Assembly: GCA_036651815.1 (NCBI GenBank)
Contig: JAVVXB010000002.1
Location: 1 to 64,000 of the forward strand
Length of the DNA stretch: 64,000 nucleotides
Direction: 5' to 3'
Source: JAVVXB01 sp036651815
GTDB taxonomy: Bacteria > Bacillota > Clostridia > Christensenellales > CAG-138
In this document: piece by piece, positions 52,315-61,342 of the stretch
Numbering within the stretch: position 1 is the first letter of the stretch
How the letters are laid out: the number at the start of each line of letters is the position of its first letter
The notes under the pieces: model-generated
Databases searched by the model: none
What the model was told of the DNA's origin: nothing
The model's input: only the letters and a program-made list of their open reading frames with translations
Translations under genes and position numbers: made by a program

Positions 52315-53593
52315 AAAAAAGCGCATGGAGATTTTGAAGAAACTAAAGGATCTCTTTACAAAGAATATTGTTATTAAGATTGTGGCTATTATCTTTGCGA
52401 TGCTCTTGTGGGGCTACGTATTGACGGATCAGAAACCTGTACGCACCAAGACCATCAGCGAGGTATCCACTAGCTTTGATGGCGAAGCAGAATTGCTAGC
52501 TCAGGGGCTGTGTGTACGTGGCGATCGCAGCGAAATTTTGAAGAAGGTGTCGGTTTCAGTACGTGCGCAGATTACTAATTACGCGTATCTGTCCAACAAA
52601 TCGATCAGCGCGTCCATTAGTCTCAAGAACATCAGCGAACCAAGGGAATATGAACTGCCCGTCACTGCGGCGGTTAGCTCTTCACTGGGGGTTGTGCAGC
52701 AGGTTACACCCTCCATGGTTAAAGTTGAGATTGATTCCCTGCGTACGAAGACGATTCCGGTGACAACCTCATTTACGGGAGAAATGCCGGATGGATACTG
52801 GGCGGATATGGATGCGCTCACCGCCACAGCCAGACTGGATATTTCTGGCGCAAAGACGGATATTGCTAAAGTGGCTCGGGCAGAGTGCGTGGTGGACTTG
52901 ACTGGTCGCACAACCACCATCTACAGCACCTTTGATGTCATATTGTATGATTTAGACGACAAAGAGATTTCTTCCGATATTGTCGTGGGAACCCTGCCTT
53001 CTTCCACAGTACGGCTACCCATCTATCCGGTGCGCAATGTGCCCATTGATGTGATTGGTTCCCTCGTGGGTGCGGATAATCTTGCTGCCAACCACGAATT
53101 GGTCAGCGCTGTCGCTACGCCTGCAACGGTACGGATCGTCGGCAGTCAGACGCTTATTGACGCGGTGAAATCCATTTTGCTTGCACCCATACCAGTCAAT
53201 AATCTTGGTGCGACCGCTACGGTCGAATCCGAGATCATTGTGCCGGAGGGTGTGCGTCTACTGGATATTGAACCCGTGAGTGTACTCATTGAGATTCGAG
53301 AAACGGTTGTTAAGCAAACATTTGAGCAAATGCCCCTTGTCGTAACCGGGCTTCAGCCGCGTTGCACCGCAAAAATCATGCCGGAGAGCATTGATGTAAC
53401 CATTGAGGGTCGTATCAGCCTTGCCAGCTTGATTAAGCGGAGTGACGTTATGGTCAGTGTGGATGTGACCGGTTTAGAACCGGGTACGTATACGCTACAA
53501 CCATTTCTATTTGTGCGTGATGAAAACACTACTGTGGAGTTAACCATCACAATGTCGGTACCGTCTGTGACCGTGACCATTACGGGATCATAA
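52301..53593 (+). CDS. cdaR: YbbR-domain protein, CdaA regulator
   Basis: A 430-residue protein with a membrane helix (about 24-44) and repeated YbbR domains outside, recognisable by recurring V-x-V-x-G segments and D-V-T-G. CdaR controls CdaA activity in Firmicutes. It overlaps cdaA. In many Firmicutes glmM follows; here an FAD enzyme gene does. Confidence 0.92.
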   Translation: MTNREKKRMEILKKLKDLFTKNIVIKIVAIIFAMLLWGYVLTDQKPVRTKTISEVSTSFDGEAELLAQGLCVRGDRSEILKKVSVSVRAQITNYAYLSNKSISASISLKNISEPREYELPVTAAVSSSLGVVQQVTPSMVKVEIDSLRTKTIPVTTSFTGEMPDGYWADMDALTATARLDISGAKTDIAKVARAECVVDLTGRTTTIYSTFDVILYDLDDKEISSDIVVGTLPSSTVRLPIYPVRNVPIDVIGSLVGADNLAANHELVSAVATPATVRIVGSQTLIDAVKSILLAPIPVNNLGATATVESEIIVPEGVRLLDIEPVSVLIEIRETVVKQTFEQMPLVVTGLQPRCTAKIMPESIDVTIEGRISLASLIKRSDVMVSVDVTGLEPGTYTLQPFLFVRDENTTVELTITMSVPSVTVTITGS

Positions 53594-53594
53594 G

Positions 53595-55202
53595 ATGGCG
53601 CTGCTGATTTCTGATATTAAACTTCCGATTACAGCGGAAGAAACGGAACTGCAAAGCCGTATTGCTAAACAATGCGGCTTTGACTACGCGTATGTGCGCA
53701 AATTGCGGATTGTACGGCGTGTGCTGGATGCCAGAAAGAAAAGCGAGATTCACTTTTTGATCCGCGCGATTGTCGAGATGGATGCGGCCAGCGAAAGACG
53801 ACTGTTGCAGAAGCAGGATGACCGAATACGGCCCTATTTTAAAACGGAACAGACGGCGCTGCACAGTGGCAGCGAATCTTGCCGTGGACGAATTGCCATT
53901 ATTGGTCTTGGTCCAGCGGGGTTGTTTGCCGGATTGTTGCTTGCACAGCATGGGTATGCGCCGTTGATTATCGAACGTGGAAAACCGGTGGAGACACGGG
54001 TGAGGGATGTGGAACAGTTTTGGTTGTCGGGCGCACTGCAAACGGAAAGCAACGTGATGTTTGGCGAAGGCGGTGCGGGGACTTTCTCGGATGGCAAGCT
54101 AACAAGCCGCAGCAAAGATACCCGGCAGGAAATTGTTCTGGAAACATTCCAGCAATTTGGTGCGCCGGAAGATATTTTGGTGGATGGAAAGCCGCACATC
54201 GGTACAGATCGATTACGCAAAGTGGTTTCGGGCATTCGGCATGAAATTGAGCGGCTGGGCGGCGAGGTTCGATTTTCCACTCGACTGACGGGTATTGAGA
54301 ATAAGGATGGTCGGCTCAGCGCAATTCATGTTACAGACGCGGCGGCCAACATGCAACGAATTGCGGTAAGCGCGGTAGCGCTTGCTATTGGACAAGGTGC
54401 GCGCGACACCTATCGCATGTTGTTTGATGCGGGCGTAGCAATGGGGAAGAAGCCCTTTGCGGTAGGCATACGCATGGAACATCCGCAATCGCTGATCGAT
54501 GTGGCGCAATATGGCGCATTGGCGGGACATCCTCGGCTGGGAGCGGCTTCCTATGCGTTGACCAGCAAGAGTGGCGTACGGGGGGTATATACGTTCTGCA
54601 TGTGTCCCGGTGGCCGCGTGATTGCGTCCTCTTCGGACGTGGAGCAGGTTGTGGTCAACGGCATGAGCAACCATGCCCGTGACGGACAGAACGCCAATGC
54701 TGCCGTGGTGGTGCAGGTGCATGACGCGGACACGGCGGATCATCCGTTGGCGGGTTTGCAGTTTGTTGAACAAATGGAGCGCGCGGCCTATATTGCAGGC
54801 GGCGGCGGATATAGTGCGCCGGCGGAGCGGACGGCAGATTTTCTGCAAAAAACAAAACCGACCGCGTTCGGAACCGTCATTCCGTCCTATAGGCCGGGGG
54901 TTATGCCAGTTTCCCTGTGGGATTGTCTGCCGGATTTTGTTGCGCAAGGGGTGGCGGACGGGATTGTATCCTTTGCTCGTCAATTGCGGGGATATGATCT
55001 TGGGGACGCCGTGCTGACGGCTGTCGAGACCCGCACGAGTGCGCCACTGCGCATTCTACGGGGTGAGAATTTGGAATCCGTATCGCATTCCGGTCTCTAT
55101 CCGATTGGCGAAGGCGCGGGGTACGCGGGCGGCATTGTCAGTGCAGCTATAGATGGGCTACGGGCGGCGGAGAGGATCATTGAGCGCTTCGCAAAGCCAT
55201 AA
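53595..55202 (+). CDS. FAD-dependent oxidoreductase (COG2509 type)
   Basis: A 535-residue flavoprotein. After a 95-residue N-terminal domain comes the FAD motif I-I-G-L-G-P-A-G-L-F-A-G, then G-E-G-G-A-G-T-F-S-D-G-K-L, characteristic of the uncharacterised FAD-dependent dehydrogenase family. It ends with a second FAD-contact segment, G-E-G-A-G-Y-A-G-G-I. It begins one base after the cdaR stop. Its 3' end overlaps the convergent phosphodiesterase gene by 26 bases. Confidence 0.9.
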   Translation: MALLISDIKLPITAEETELQSRIAKQCGFDYAYVRKLRIVRRVLDARKKSEIHFLIRAIVEMDAASERRLLQKQDDRIRPYFKTEQTALHSGSESCRGRIAIIGLGPAGLFAGLLLAQHGYAPLIIERGKPVETRVRDVEQFWLSGALQTESNVMFGEGGAGTFSDGKLTSRSKDTRQEIVLETFQQFGAPEDILVDGKPHIGTDRLRKVVSGIRHEIERLGGEVRFSTRLTGIENKDGRLSAIHVTDAAANMQRIAVSAVALAIGQGARDTYRMLFDAGVAMGKKPFAVGIRMEHPQSLIDVAQYGALAGHPRLGAASYALTSKSGVRGVYTFCMCPGGRVIASSSDVEQVVVNGMSNHARDGQNANAAVVVQVHDADTADHPLAGLQFVEQMERAAYIAGGGGYSAPAERTADFLQKTKPTAFGTVIPSYRPGVMPVSLWDCLPDFVAQGVADGIVSFARQLRGYDLGDAVLTAVETRTSAPLRILRGENLESVSHSGLYPIGEGAGYAGGIVSAAIDGLRAAERIIERFAKP

Positions 55203-55905
55203 CAAGATCGGGCTTATTGGACATGATCGCATGGATGTTTTGCTGACCAAGAAGATATCGAATGTCCGCCTCGTGATCAACCGTCCAAGGGTTTGTCCGA
55301 ATGCCTGCCGCTTCATATTTTGCGAGTTCGGCATCATTCAAAAAACGATAGTCTGGGTGCAGATATTGCATACCGAGCGTGGTTGCGTATTGCTGTGGCT
55401 CGGCAATTCGGCACTCATATAGAATTCCAAGGGGGAGTTCCGGCGCAATTTGCTTGCAGCGTAGCAGCGTATAGTGGTTGAACGAGGAGAGAATGACGCG
55501 GTTGCAGAGATGAAACCGACGGAGCATATCGATAACCTGCTGCTCAATGCCTTGGTATTCAAAAATAGCCGTTTTAAACTCAAGAATGGTTAAAAAATCA
55601 AGTTTTTCGGCACGTGAACAGTATGCTTCCAGCGATGGGATGCGCTGGACGGGACATGCGCCTTTAAAGCGATAGGAGATATCAAATTGTTTCAATTCTT
55701 CGAACATGAGATCTTTCACAAACAGATCATCACCCGTGATACGCAAGAGACTTTCGTCGTGAAAGATAATCGGCACGCCATCCTTGGATAGCTGCACATC
55801 GAATTCTACGCCGTCTGCACCCAGTTCAATTGCCTTTTCAAAAGCGAGCATGCTATTCTCTGGATATTTGCTAGAGAATCCGCGGTGTGCAATCACCTTG
55901 GTCAT
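55177..55905 (-). CDS. Glycerophosphodiester phosphodiesterase
   Basis: A 242-residue GDPD-family enzyme with A-H-R-G at the N-terminus, the E-x-D motif in G-V-E-F-D-V-Q-L-S-K-D-G and F-H-D-E-S. It hydrolyses glycerophosphodiesters to glycerol 3-phosphate. No signal peptide, so cytosolic. ATGA overlap with the upstream amidohydrolase gene. Confidence 0.92.
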   Translation of the reverse strand: MTKVIAHRGFSSKYPENSMLAFEKAIELGADGVEFDVQLSKDGVPIIFHDESLLRITGDDLFVKDLMFEELKQFDISYRFKGACPVQRIPSLEAYCSRAEKLDFLTILEFKTAIFEYQGIEQQVIDMLRRFHLCNRVILSSFNHYTLLRCKQIAPELPLGILYECRIAEPQQYATTLGMQYLHPDYRFLNDAELAKYEAAGIRTNPWTVDHEADIRYLLGQQNIHAIMSNKPDLVMALRSAQ

Positions 55906-57047
55906 ATGCTTTCTGCCTTCACTTTTTCAAAATATCGTTTGTCGGCTTCCACCGCACGAAAATCCGGTGCTAGCTCTAGACCGCTTGCATAGGCGCGGAG
56001 TGTGCGCCGTATATGCGCACATTCTTTGATGCAAAGATCCACGTTGACTGGAAAGGGACTCTCGCAGCCCACGAATGAAATAAAGTTTGCATATAGAATC
56101 TTTTGCAACATCTCATCAGGCAGACCTAAACCATGCAATACGAATGGATCGGAATGGACGAGAAAATGTCCATCGGAGCGGATGCCAACGGATGCCTTAT
56201 CCGTCAAAAATGCGCGTTCATAGCGGACGCGCAGCGTGCTTTCTTTTTCATCTAGCTTCATGATGGTGCCATTGAGCGTGGCACGGCCACCAATATCCGT
56301 GCCGTAAAGAATACGGCTGCAAAACCGTTCGAAAAACATGCGTGCATCATCGGGTGTGTTGCTCAGGTTCTCATACAACTCAATGCCGGGGGTAAGATCC
56401 ACATGCATGTGTGGAAAACGCTCTAACCATTCGGAGAGCCGGATGAGCTGCGCCGAGAGAAAAAACATGTGCGCGAAGGTGATGTTCAATTGTGGATGAC
56501 GTTCCATTACCGTGCGAACCTGTCGGTACTGATGTTCGTTATTGACATCGTCAGGTCCATAGCCCCAGCCGGCAGATTTGGCAAAGGCAGGAATGCGTAT
56601 CGCATCCCAGAAGATCTCCGGGTCGTTTACGTGCCAGAGGATGGGCAATTGACATTCCTCCGCAAACGCCCAGAAAGGCTCCCATTGCGGATCGTCAAAG
56701 TCGGGGATGTCGAACATGCGGCGCATGGTGGGCTTGCCTTCCAACAGCTTAAGACCATCGCATCCGAGAGAAAGCAGACGTTTTACTTCCTTAATGAAGA
56801 ATACACCGAGGTTCTTTTTGTTTCCGTATGCAGTGCAATCCAAACAACCAAAAGCAAATGTGGTTTCCGGATAGCGATGTTTATAGGCCAAAATATCCAG
56901 CGTGGGATTGAGTCTGCCGCAACCAGGAAGTGCGGCTAGACACGCCATATCCGTATCGGTCTTTGCCAGTATGCTGGTCAGACTGTCCGGCGTAATTGGC
57001 CAGGCATAGTGAACATGACTATCCAAAACACGTAGATTATTCCACAT
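55902..57047 (-). CDS. Amidohydrolase-2 family metal hydrolase
   Basis: A 381-residue TIM-barrel hydrolase: D-S-H-V-H near the start, a central H in I-L-W-H-V-N-D, a later F-A-H-M-F, and the C-terminal metal Asp in Y-G-T-D-I-G-G. The substrate is unknown. Central gene of a three-gene operon with an AI-2E-type transporter and GDPD; it overlaps both neighbours. Confidence 0.85.
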   Translation of the reverse strand: MWNNLRVLDSHVHYAWPITPDSLTSILAKTDTDMACLAALPGCGRLNPTLDILAYKHRYPETTFAFGCLDCTAYGNKKNLGVFFIKEVKRLLSLGCDGLKLLEGKPTMRRMFDIPDFDDPQWEPFWAFAEECQLPILWHVNDPEIFWDAIRIPAFAKSAGWGYGPDDVNNEHQYRQVRTVMERHPQLNITFAHMFFLSAQLIRLSEWLERFPHMHVDLTPGIELYENLSNTPDDARMFFERFCSRILYGTDIGGRATLNGTIMKLDEKESTLRVRYERAFLTDKASVGIRSDGHFLVHSDPFVLHGLGLPDEMLQKILYANFISFVGCESPFPVNVDLCIKECAHIRRTLRAYASGLELAPDFRAVEADKRYFEKVKAESI

Positions 57048-58203
57048 GCGCAGGTCCCCCTGAACTTGGCGTATCCGTGCCGTTTGCGGCTTTTTTCACG
57101 GGTGGGTTCGTCGGCTTGGAATCAGAACTTTTTTGATATAGGTGAATGATTCCGTCATTGTTGAGACTTTGAATGAGTGCAAGGGTAATTGGCAGACCAA
57201 ATAGACCGATAGGGCCGAATACACAAACGCCGACCACCATGCCGAGCAATGTGACAAGGGGATGCAGACCGACCCGGCTTCCGATGATTTTGGGTTCGAT
57301 AATATTGCGGACAATGACAATGATCAGATAGATGATGCCAAAGCCCAACGCCCGCAGATAGTTACCCTGAATGACCGAAAGAATCGCCCATGGGATGAGT
57401 ACCGTGCCGCTGCCTACAACCGGCAGGATATCGAACATTGCAATCAATATGGCAGTTCCTACGGCGTTTTCAACGCCTACTATGCTCAACCCGATGAACA
57501 GCTCTGCAAACGTAATAAACAGAATCAGCGCGTAGGACCGTGTGTACCGCCACAGCGTGCGGGACAGATGCAATTTGATATTATGCAGTAGCGACTTTGT
57601 TTTGTCCGAACACTGGCGCAGCATGAACTCTTTTAGCAACGGCAGATCGATGGAAAAAAAGATCGTTGCAATGATCATAATCAGCAGGTTCAGCAGATAT
57701 TTCGGCAGCTTCAATGTAAAATTGGTTGCAAAGCCCACAACCTGTTTGCTGAGAGAACCAATGGTTTCACCAAGAGTTGTGGTGACGTTTGCCGCAATCA
57801 TGTCATATGCAGCGGAAACTTTCGGATCAAGTTTCTGCGTAAAGGATTCCATCGCCTTAAAAACATCAAACAACCAAGGTTCAATAGTATCGTTATAGAG
57901 CGTTGGCAGATGTAAAAAGAACGCCTTGGCGGCCAAGAAAAACTTGATACTGAGAATCGTGAGCAAAAAACCGATCAGTGCATAAAACAGCAATACCAGA
58001 ACAACGCCAGCAACTCCCTTTTGAATGCGACATTTTTCATTTAAAAAACGAATAATGGGGCGTAATAGTAACGCCACGAGCAAGGCGATGACAAAAGGCA
58101 TGACCGCGCTGAGCGCATAACGGCAGAGAAATATGGAGATGCCAAGAATAATGACAAAATAGAGGAAGTTGATAATAAAGTTTCTGCGTTTTTCCAGTTC
58201 CAT
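57037..58203 (-). CDS. AI-2E family transporter-like membrane protein
   Basis: A 388-residue protein with about 8 membrane helices and the AI-2E/PerM/YtvI pattern, including the late E-P-K-I-I-G-S-R-V-G-L-H-P-L-V-T-L-L-G. The frame opens at a GTG (58215) that overlaps the GAGGG ribosome site; ATG 58203 is the likely start. The C-terminal tail is Pro/Thr/Ser-rich. First gene of the operon. Confidence 0.88.
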   Translation of the reverse strand: MELEKRRNFIINFLYFVIILGISIFLCRYALSAVMPFVIALLVALLLRPIIRFLNEKCRIQKGVAGVVLVLLFYALIGFLLTILSIKFFLAAKAFFLHLPTLYNDTIEPWLFDVFKAMESFTQKLDPKVSAAYDMIAANVTTTLGETIGSLSKQVVGFATNFTLKLPKYLLNLLIMIIATIFFSIDLPLLKEFMLRQCSDKTKSLLHNIKLHLSRTLWRYTRSYALILFITFAELFIGLSIVGVENAVGTAILIAMFDILPVVGSGTVLIPWAILSVIQGNYLRALGFGIIYLIIVIVRNIIEPKIIGSRVGLHPLVTLLGMVVGVCVFGPIGLFGLPITLALIQSLNNDGIIHLYQKSSDSKPTNPPVKKAANGTDTPSSGGPAHVE

Positions 58204-58444
58204 ATATTCCCTCACTTTCGCTATTTAATGTATCACTGTTATACCATCTTGTAAAGCAGGGACACATCCTTTATACTATTGCGCAGAGCGACGCAAATCA
58301 TGCAAAATTTATGTGAATCTGCGCAAACAGCACAATTTTTTAAACCGAATGTTGTTTTTGATGGATGCAGTCAACGATTGAAAAAAAAGAAATCATTCTA
58401 ACGCAACGTTATACGTTAAACTTCTCCATTAGAGGTGCTGAAAC

Positions 58445-58672
58445 ATGCGTTTATCGGTTGGCGAAATCGTAAAGAGGACGGACGTGAGCGCGCGTACGCT
58501 GCATTATTACGATGAAATCGGATGATTGCGGCCTACGAAGACCACGATGGCAGGTATATCGGTATTATGATGACGAAGCCATTGGAAGGTTGCAGCAGAT
58601 GCTGTTATACCGGGCGTTGGACATTTCGCTGTCGGATATTATGTATATATACGGCAGAGGAATGACATGCTG
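58445..58672 (+). pseudogene. MerR-family regulator pseudogene
   Basis: From ATG 58445 the frame gives M-R-L-S-V-G-E-I-V-K-R-T-D-V-S-A-R-T-L-H-Y-Y-D-E-I-G, a clear MerR helix-turn-helix. TGA at 58523-58525 then replaces a coding triplet, and L-R-P-T-K follows in the same frame. A frameshift occurs before R-Y-Y-D-D-E-A-I-G-R-L-Q-Q in another frame. The effector domain is lost. A dead regulator just upstream of the GH112 gene. Confidence 0.8.
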
Positions 58673-58766
58673 AAAGATACGGGTATCATGCACAAGTTTT
58701 CCTGTGGGATGCAGCAGGTGTTTCAATAAAAAAATGAGAACGGGAGGTCAAGTTAGGGTGGATGAA

Positions 58767-60923
58767 ATGAATAAAGGTCGTGTCACGATACCCACAGATG
58801 TTGACGTTGTACCGGAAACATTGGAACTTTTGAAACGATGGGGTGCGGATGCGATCCGCGACTGCGATGGGACGGATTATCCTGAGGAACTCAAGACCGT
58901 GGATGCAAAGGTATATTCCACCTATTACACGACACGCAAGGATAATGCATGGGCAAAAGCGAACCTTGACGAAGTGCAACAGTGCTATATCATGACGGAC
59001 TTTTATACCGCTGTTGAAAGCACGCTTCGGATTCCATTGATGAAAGGCATCTCCAGTGAGCTGATGCAGGTGAACACGCGCGATGATATCAAGCGCTGGT
59101 GGGAGGTTATCGACCGCAGCACAGGCGAAACAGTTTCTCCGAAATTGTGGGACTTCGATGTGCGTACAGGGGAGGCCGTTGTGCAAAATGCTGCACTTTT
59201 TCATCAGTATACAGTTAGCTTTCTTGCGTATTTGATATGGGATCCCGTGCATATGTATAACGCCGTTACCAACAATTGGAAAAACTTTGAGCACCAAATT
59301 ACATTTGATGTGCGTCAGCCGAAAACGCATCAATATACGATGGAACGTCTACGCAAATTCATTGCGGAGCATCCGTATGTGAATGTAATCCGTTACACAA
59401 CGTTTTTCCATCAATTTACGCTGGTATTTGACGAACTAAAGCGCGAAAAATACGTGGACTGGTATGGCTATTCCGCTAGCGTATCTCCCTATATTCTGGA
59501 ACAGTTTGAAAAAGAAGTGGGCTATCCTTTCCGTCCGGAATTTATCATCGATCAAGGATATTATAACAATCAATACCGAGTGCCAACGAAGGAATTTAAA
59601 GATTTTCAAAAATTTCAACGCCGTGAGGTGGCCAAACTAGCCAAGGAAATGGTTGATATCACCCATGCGTACGGCAAGGAAGCCATGATGTTTTTGGGTG
59701 ACCATTGGATTGGCACCGAGCCGTTCATGGAGGAGTTTGCATCGATCGGAATCGACAGTGTTGTGGGCAGTGTCGGCAACGGTTGCACGCTGCGGCTCAT
59801 CAGCGACATTCGAGGCGTCAACTATACGGAAGGACGATTTTTACCATACTTTTTCCCGGATACTTTTTGCGAGGGTGGTGATCCCGTAAAGGAAGCGAAG
59901 ATCAACTGGGTTACCGCACGCCGCGCTATTTTGCGCAAACCGATCGATCGCATCGGGTATGGCGGATATTTGAAATTGGCGTGTGCATTCCCGGATTTTG
60001 TTGCATATGTCGAGCGTGTTTGCAACGAATTCCGGGAACTGTACAATAACATCAAGACAACAACGCCATACTGCGTGAAGACCGTTGCGGTACTCAATGC
60101 GTGGGGTAAAATGCGTGCTTGGGGTTGTCACATGGTTCATCATGCGCTTTATCAAAAACAAAATTATAGCTATGCTGGTGTGATTGAGGCGCTTTCGGGT
60201 GCGCCCTTCGATGTTAAATTCATTAGCTTTGACGATCTGCTTACTGATAGAACCGTATTAGACGACGTGGATGTACTCATCAATGTCGGGGATGGCGACA
60301 CTGCGCATACGGGTGGCTCTGTCTGGGAAAATCCAGAGATTTCATCGGCTATTCGAGCGTTCGTGTACAACGGCGGTGGGTTCATCGGTGTGGGCGAACC
60401 ATCTGGTCATCAATACGAGGGACAGTATATTCAGCTGGCTCGCGTTCTTGGCGTTGAAAAAGAAACAGGAGTTACATTGAATTATGACAAGTATAACTGG
60501 AACGAAGTCGAAGGTCATTTTATTCTGCAGGATTGCGATGGACCGGTTGACTTCGGCGAGGGGAAAAAGAACATGTATGCGCTGGCGGGTGCAACGGTAC
60601 TGTGTCAGCGCGAACATGAGGTGCAGATGGCGGTAAATGAGTATGGGAAAGGTCGTGCCGTCTATATTAGCGGTCTACCATATACCTTTGAAAACAGTCG
60701 TATTTTGTACCGTGCCATTCTATGGAGCACGCATGGCGAGAATAACCTGTACAAATGGTTTTCCAACAATTTTAATGTCGAGGTGCACGCATACGTGACC
60801 AACGGAAAATATTGTGTGGTGAACAACACCTATGAGCCGCAGGATACCACCATATATAAGGGTGATGGAACGAATTTCCAGTTGCACTTGGCTGAAAACG
60901 AAATACGTTGGTATGAGATATAA
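58767..60923 (+). CDS. 1,3-beta-galactosyl-N-acetylhexosamine phosphorylase (GH112)
   Basis: A 718-residue cytosolic enzyme. G-R-V-T-I-P-T-D at the start, W-G-A-D-A-I-R-D-C-D-G-T, F-L-G-D-H-W-I-G-T-E-P, and G-E-G-R-F-L-P-Y-F-F-P-D-T-F-like segments are characteristic of GH112 GNB/LNB phosphorylases. It splits galacto-N-biose or lacto-N-biose, from mucin or milk glycans, into galactose 1-phosphate and the N-acetylhexosamine. GTG 58758, 10 bases after GGGAGG, is an alternative start. No transporter or other pathway gene is adjacent. Confidence 0.95.
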   Translation: MNKGRVTIPTDVDVVPETLELLKRWGADAIRDCDGTDYPEELKTVDAKVYSTYYTTRKDNAWAKANLDEVQQCYIMTDFYTAVESTLRIPLMKGISSELMQVNTRDDIKRWWEVIDRSTGETVSPKLWDFDVRTGEAVVQNAALFHQYTVSFLAYLIWDPVHMYNAVTNNWKNFEHQITFDVRQPKTHQYTMERLRKFIAEHPYVNVIRYTTFFHQFTLVFDELKREKYVDWYGYSASVSPYILEQFEKEVGYPFRPEFIIDQGYYNNQYRVPTKEFKDFQKFQRREVAKLAKEMVDITHAYGKEAMMFLGDHWIGTEPFMEEFASIGIDSVVGSVGNGCTLRLISDIRGVNYTEGRFLPYFFPDTFCEGGDPVKEAKINWVTARRAILRKPIDRIGYGGYLKLACAFPDFVAYVERVCNEFRELYNNIKTTTPYCVKTVAVLNAWGKMRAWGCHMVHHALYQKQNYSYAGVIEALSGAPFDVKFISFDDLLTDRTVLDDVDVLINVGDGDTAHTGGSVWENPEISSAIRAFVYNGGGFIGVGEPSGHQYEGQYIQLARVLGVEKETGVTLNYDKYNWNEVEGHFILQDCDGPVDFGEGKKNMYALAGATVLCQREHEVQMAVNEYGKGRAVYISGLPYTFENSRILYRAILWSTHGENNLYKWFSNNFNVEVHAYVTNGKYCVVNNTYEPQDTTIYKGDGTNFQLHLAENEIRWYEI

Positions 60924-61252
60924 GTATTGATATCGAACATCCATTCTGACTGACGAAACAAAGCAATGGCGGCCGGTTAAAACAATGTGCAATGCTGTTG
61001 TTGCGTTGTATACGGATGGTGGTTGCCGTTTTTCCTCTTGACTTGCCGGCTGATGGATAAAAAGAAACGCTGAAAACGGTTTGTTTTGAGAATGACAAGG
61101 AGGAGCCATAGCAAGAAAATGCTTCGGGTATTTAAGTTACGCATTTTCAATGCACAAAAGCGTGTTTTAATACTGTTATTGTGCGTATAATACTAGATTT
61201 ATCGACATTAAACCTGTGAAATTTCCGCTTTAACTAACAAAAAAATCAGACG

Positions 61253-61278
61253 AAACCGCACATTCCTCTTTTAGAAAC
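61253..61278. repeat. 26-bp dispersed repeat, copy B
   Basis: Matches 6815-6840 at 24 of 26 bases. Immediately downstream, A-C-G-C-C-C continues a block whose reverse complement occurs at 29852-29863 beside the IS5 relic. Confidence 0.6.
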
Positions 61279-61300
61279 ACGCCCAAATCGAGTCGAATTA

Positions 61301-61309
61301 TGGTATACT
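61301..61309 (+). promoter_or_regulatory. Extended -10 promoter of the sensory hydrogenase operon
   Basis: TG-G-TATACT (61301-61309), about 34 bases before the ATG at 61343. Confidence 0.6.
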
Positions 61310-61342
61310 AGCTGTGCCGATTACTGAAGGAGAGCGGGACAA

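Larger units (their letters stand above)
60924..61342. other. Intergenic region with dispersed repeat and promoter
   Basis: About 420 bases without a gene. AAGGAGGAG near 61097 is an orphan ribosome-site-like sequence not followed by a start in a usable frame. The 26-bp repeat copy B (61253-61278) and an extended -10 (61301-61309) are the visible elements. Confidence 0.6.
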
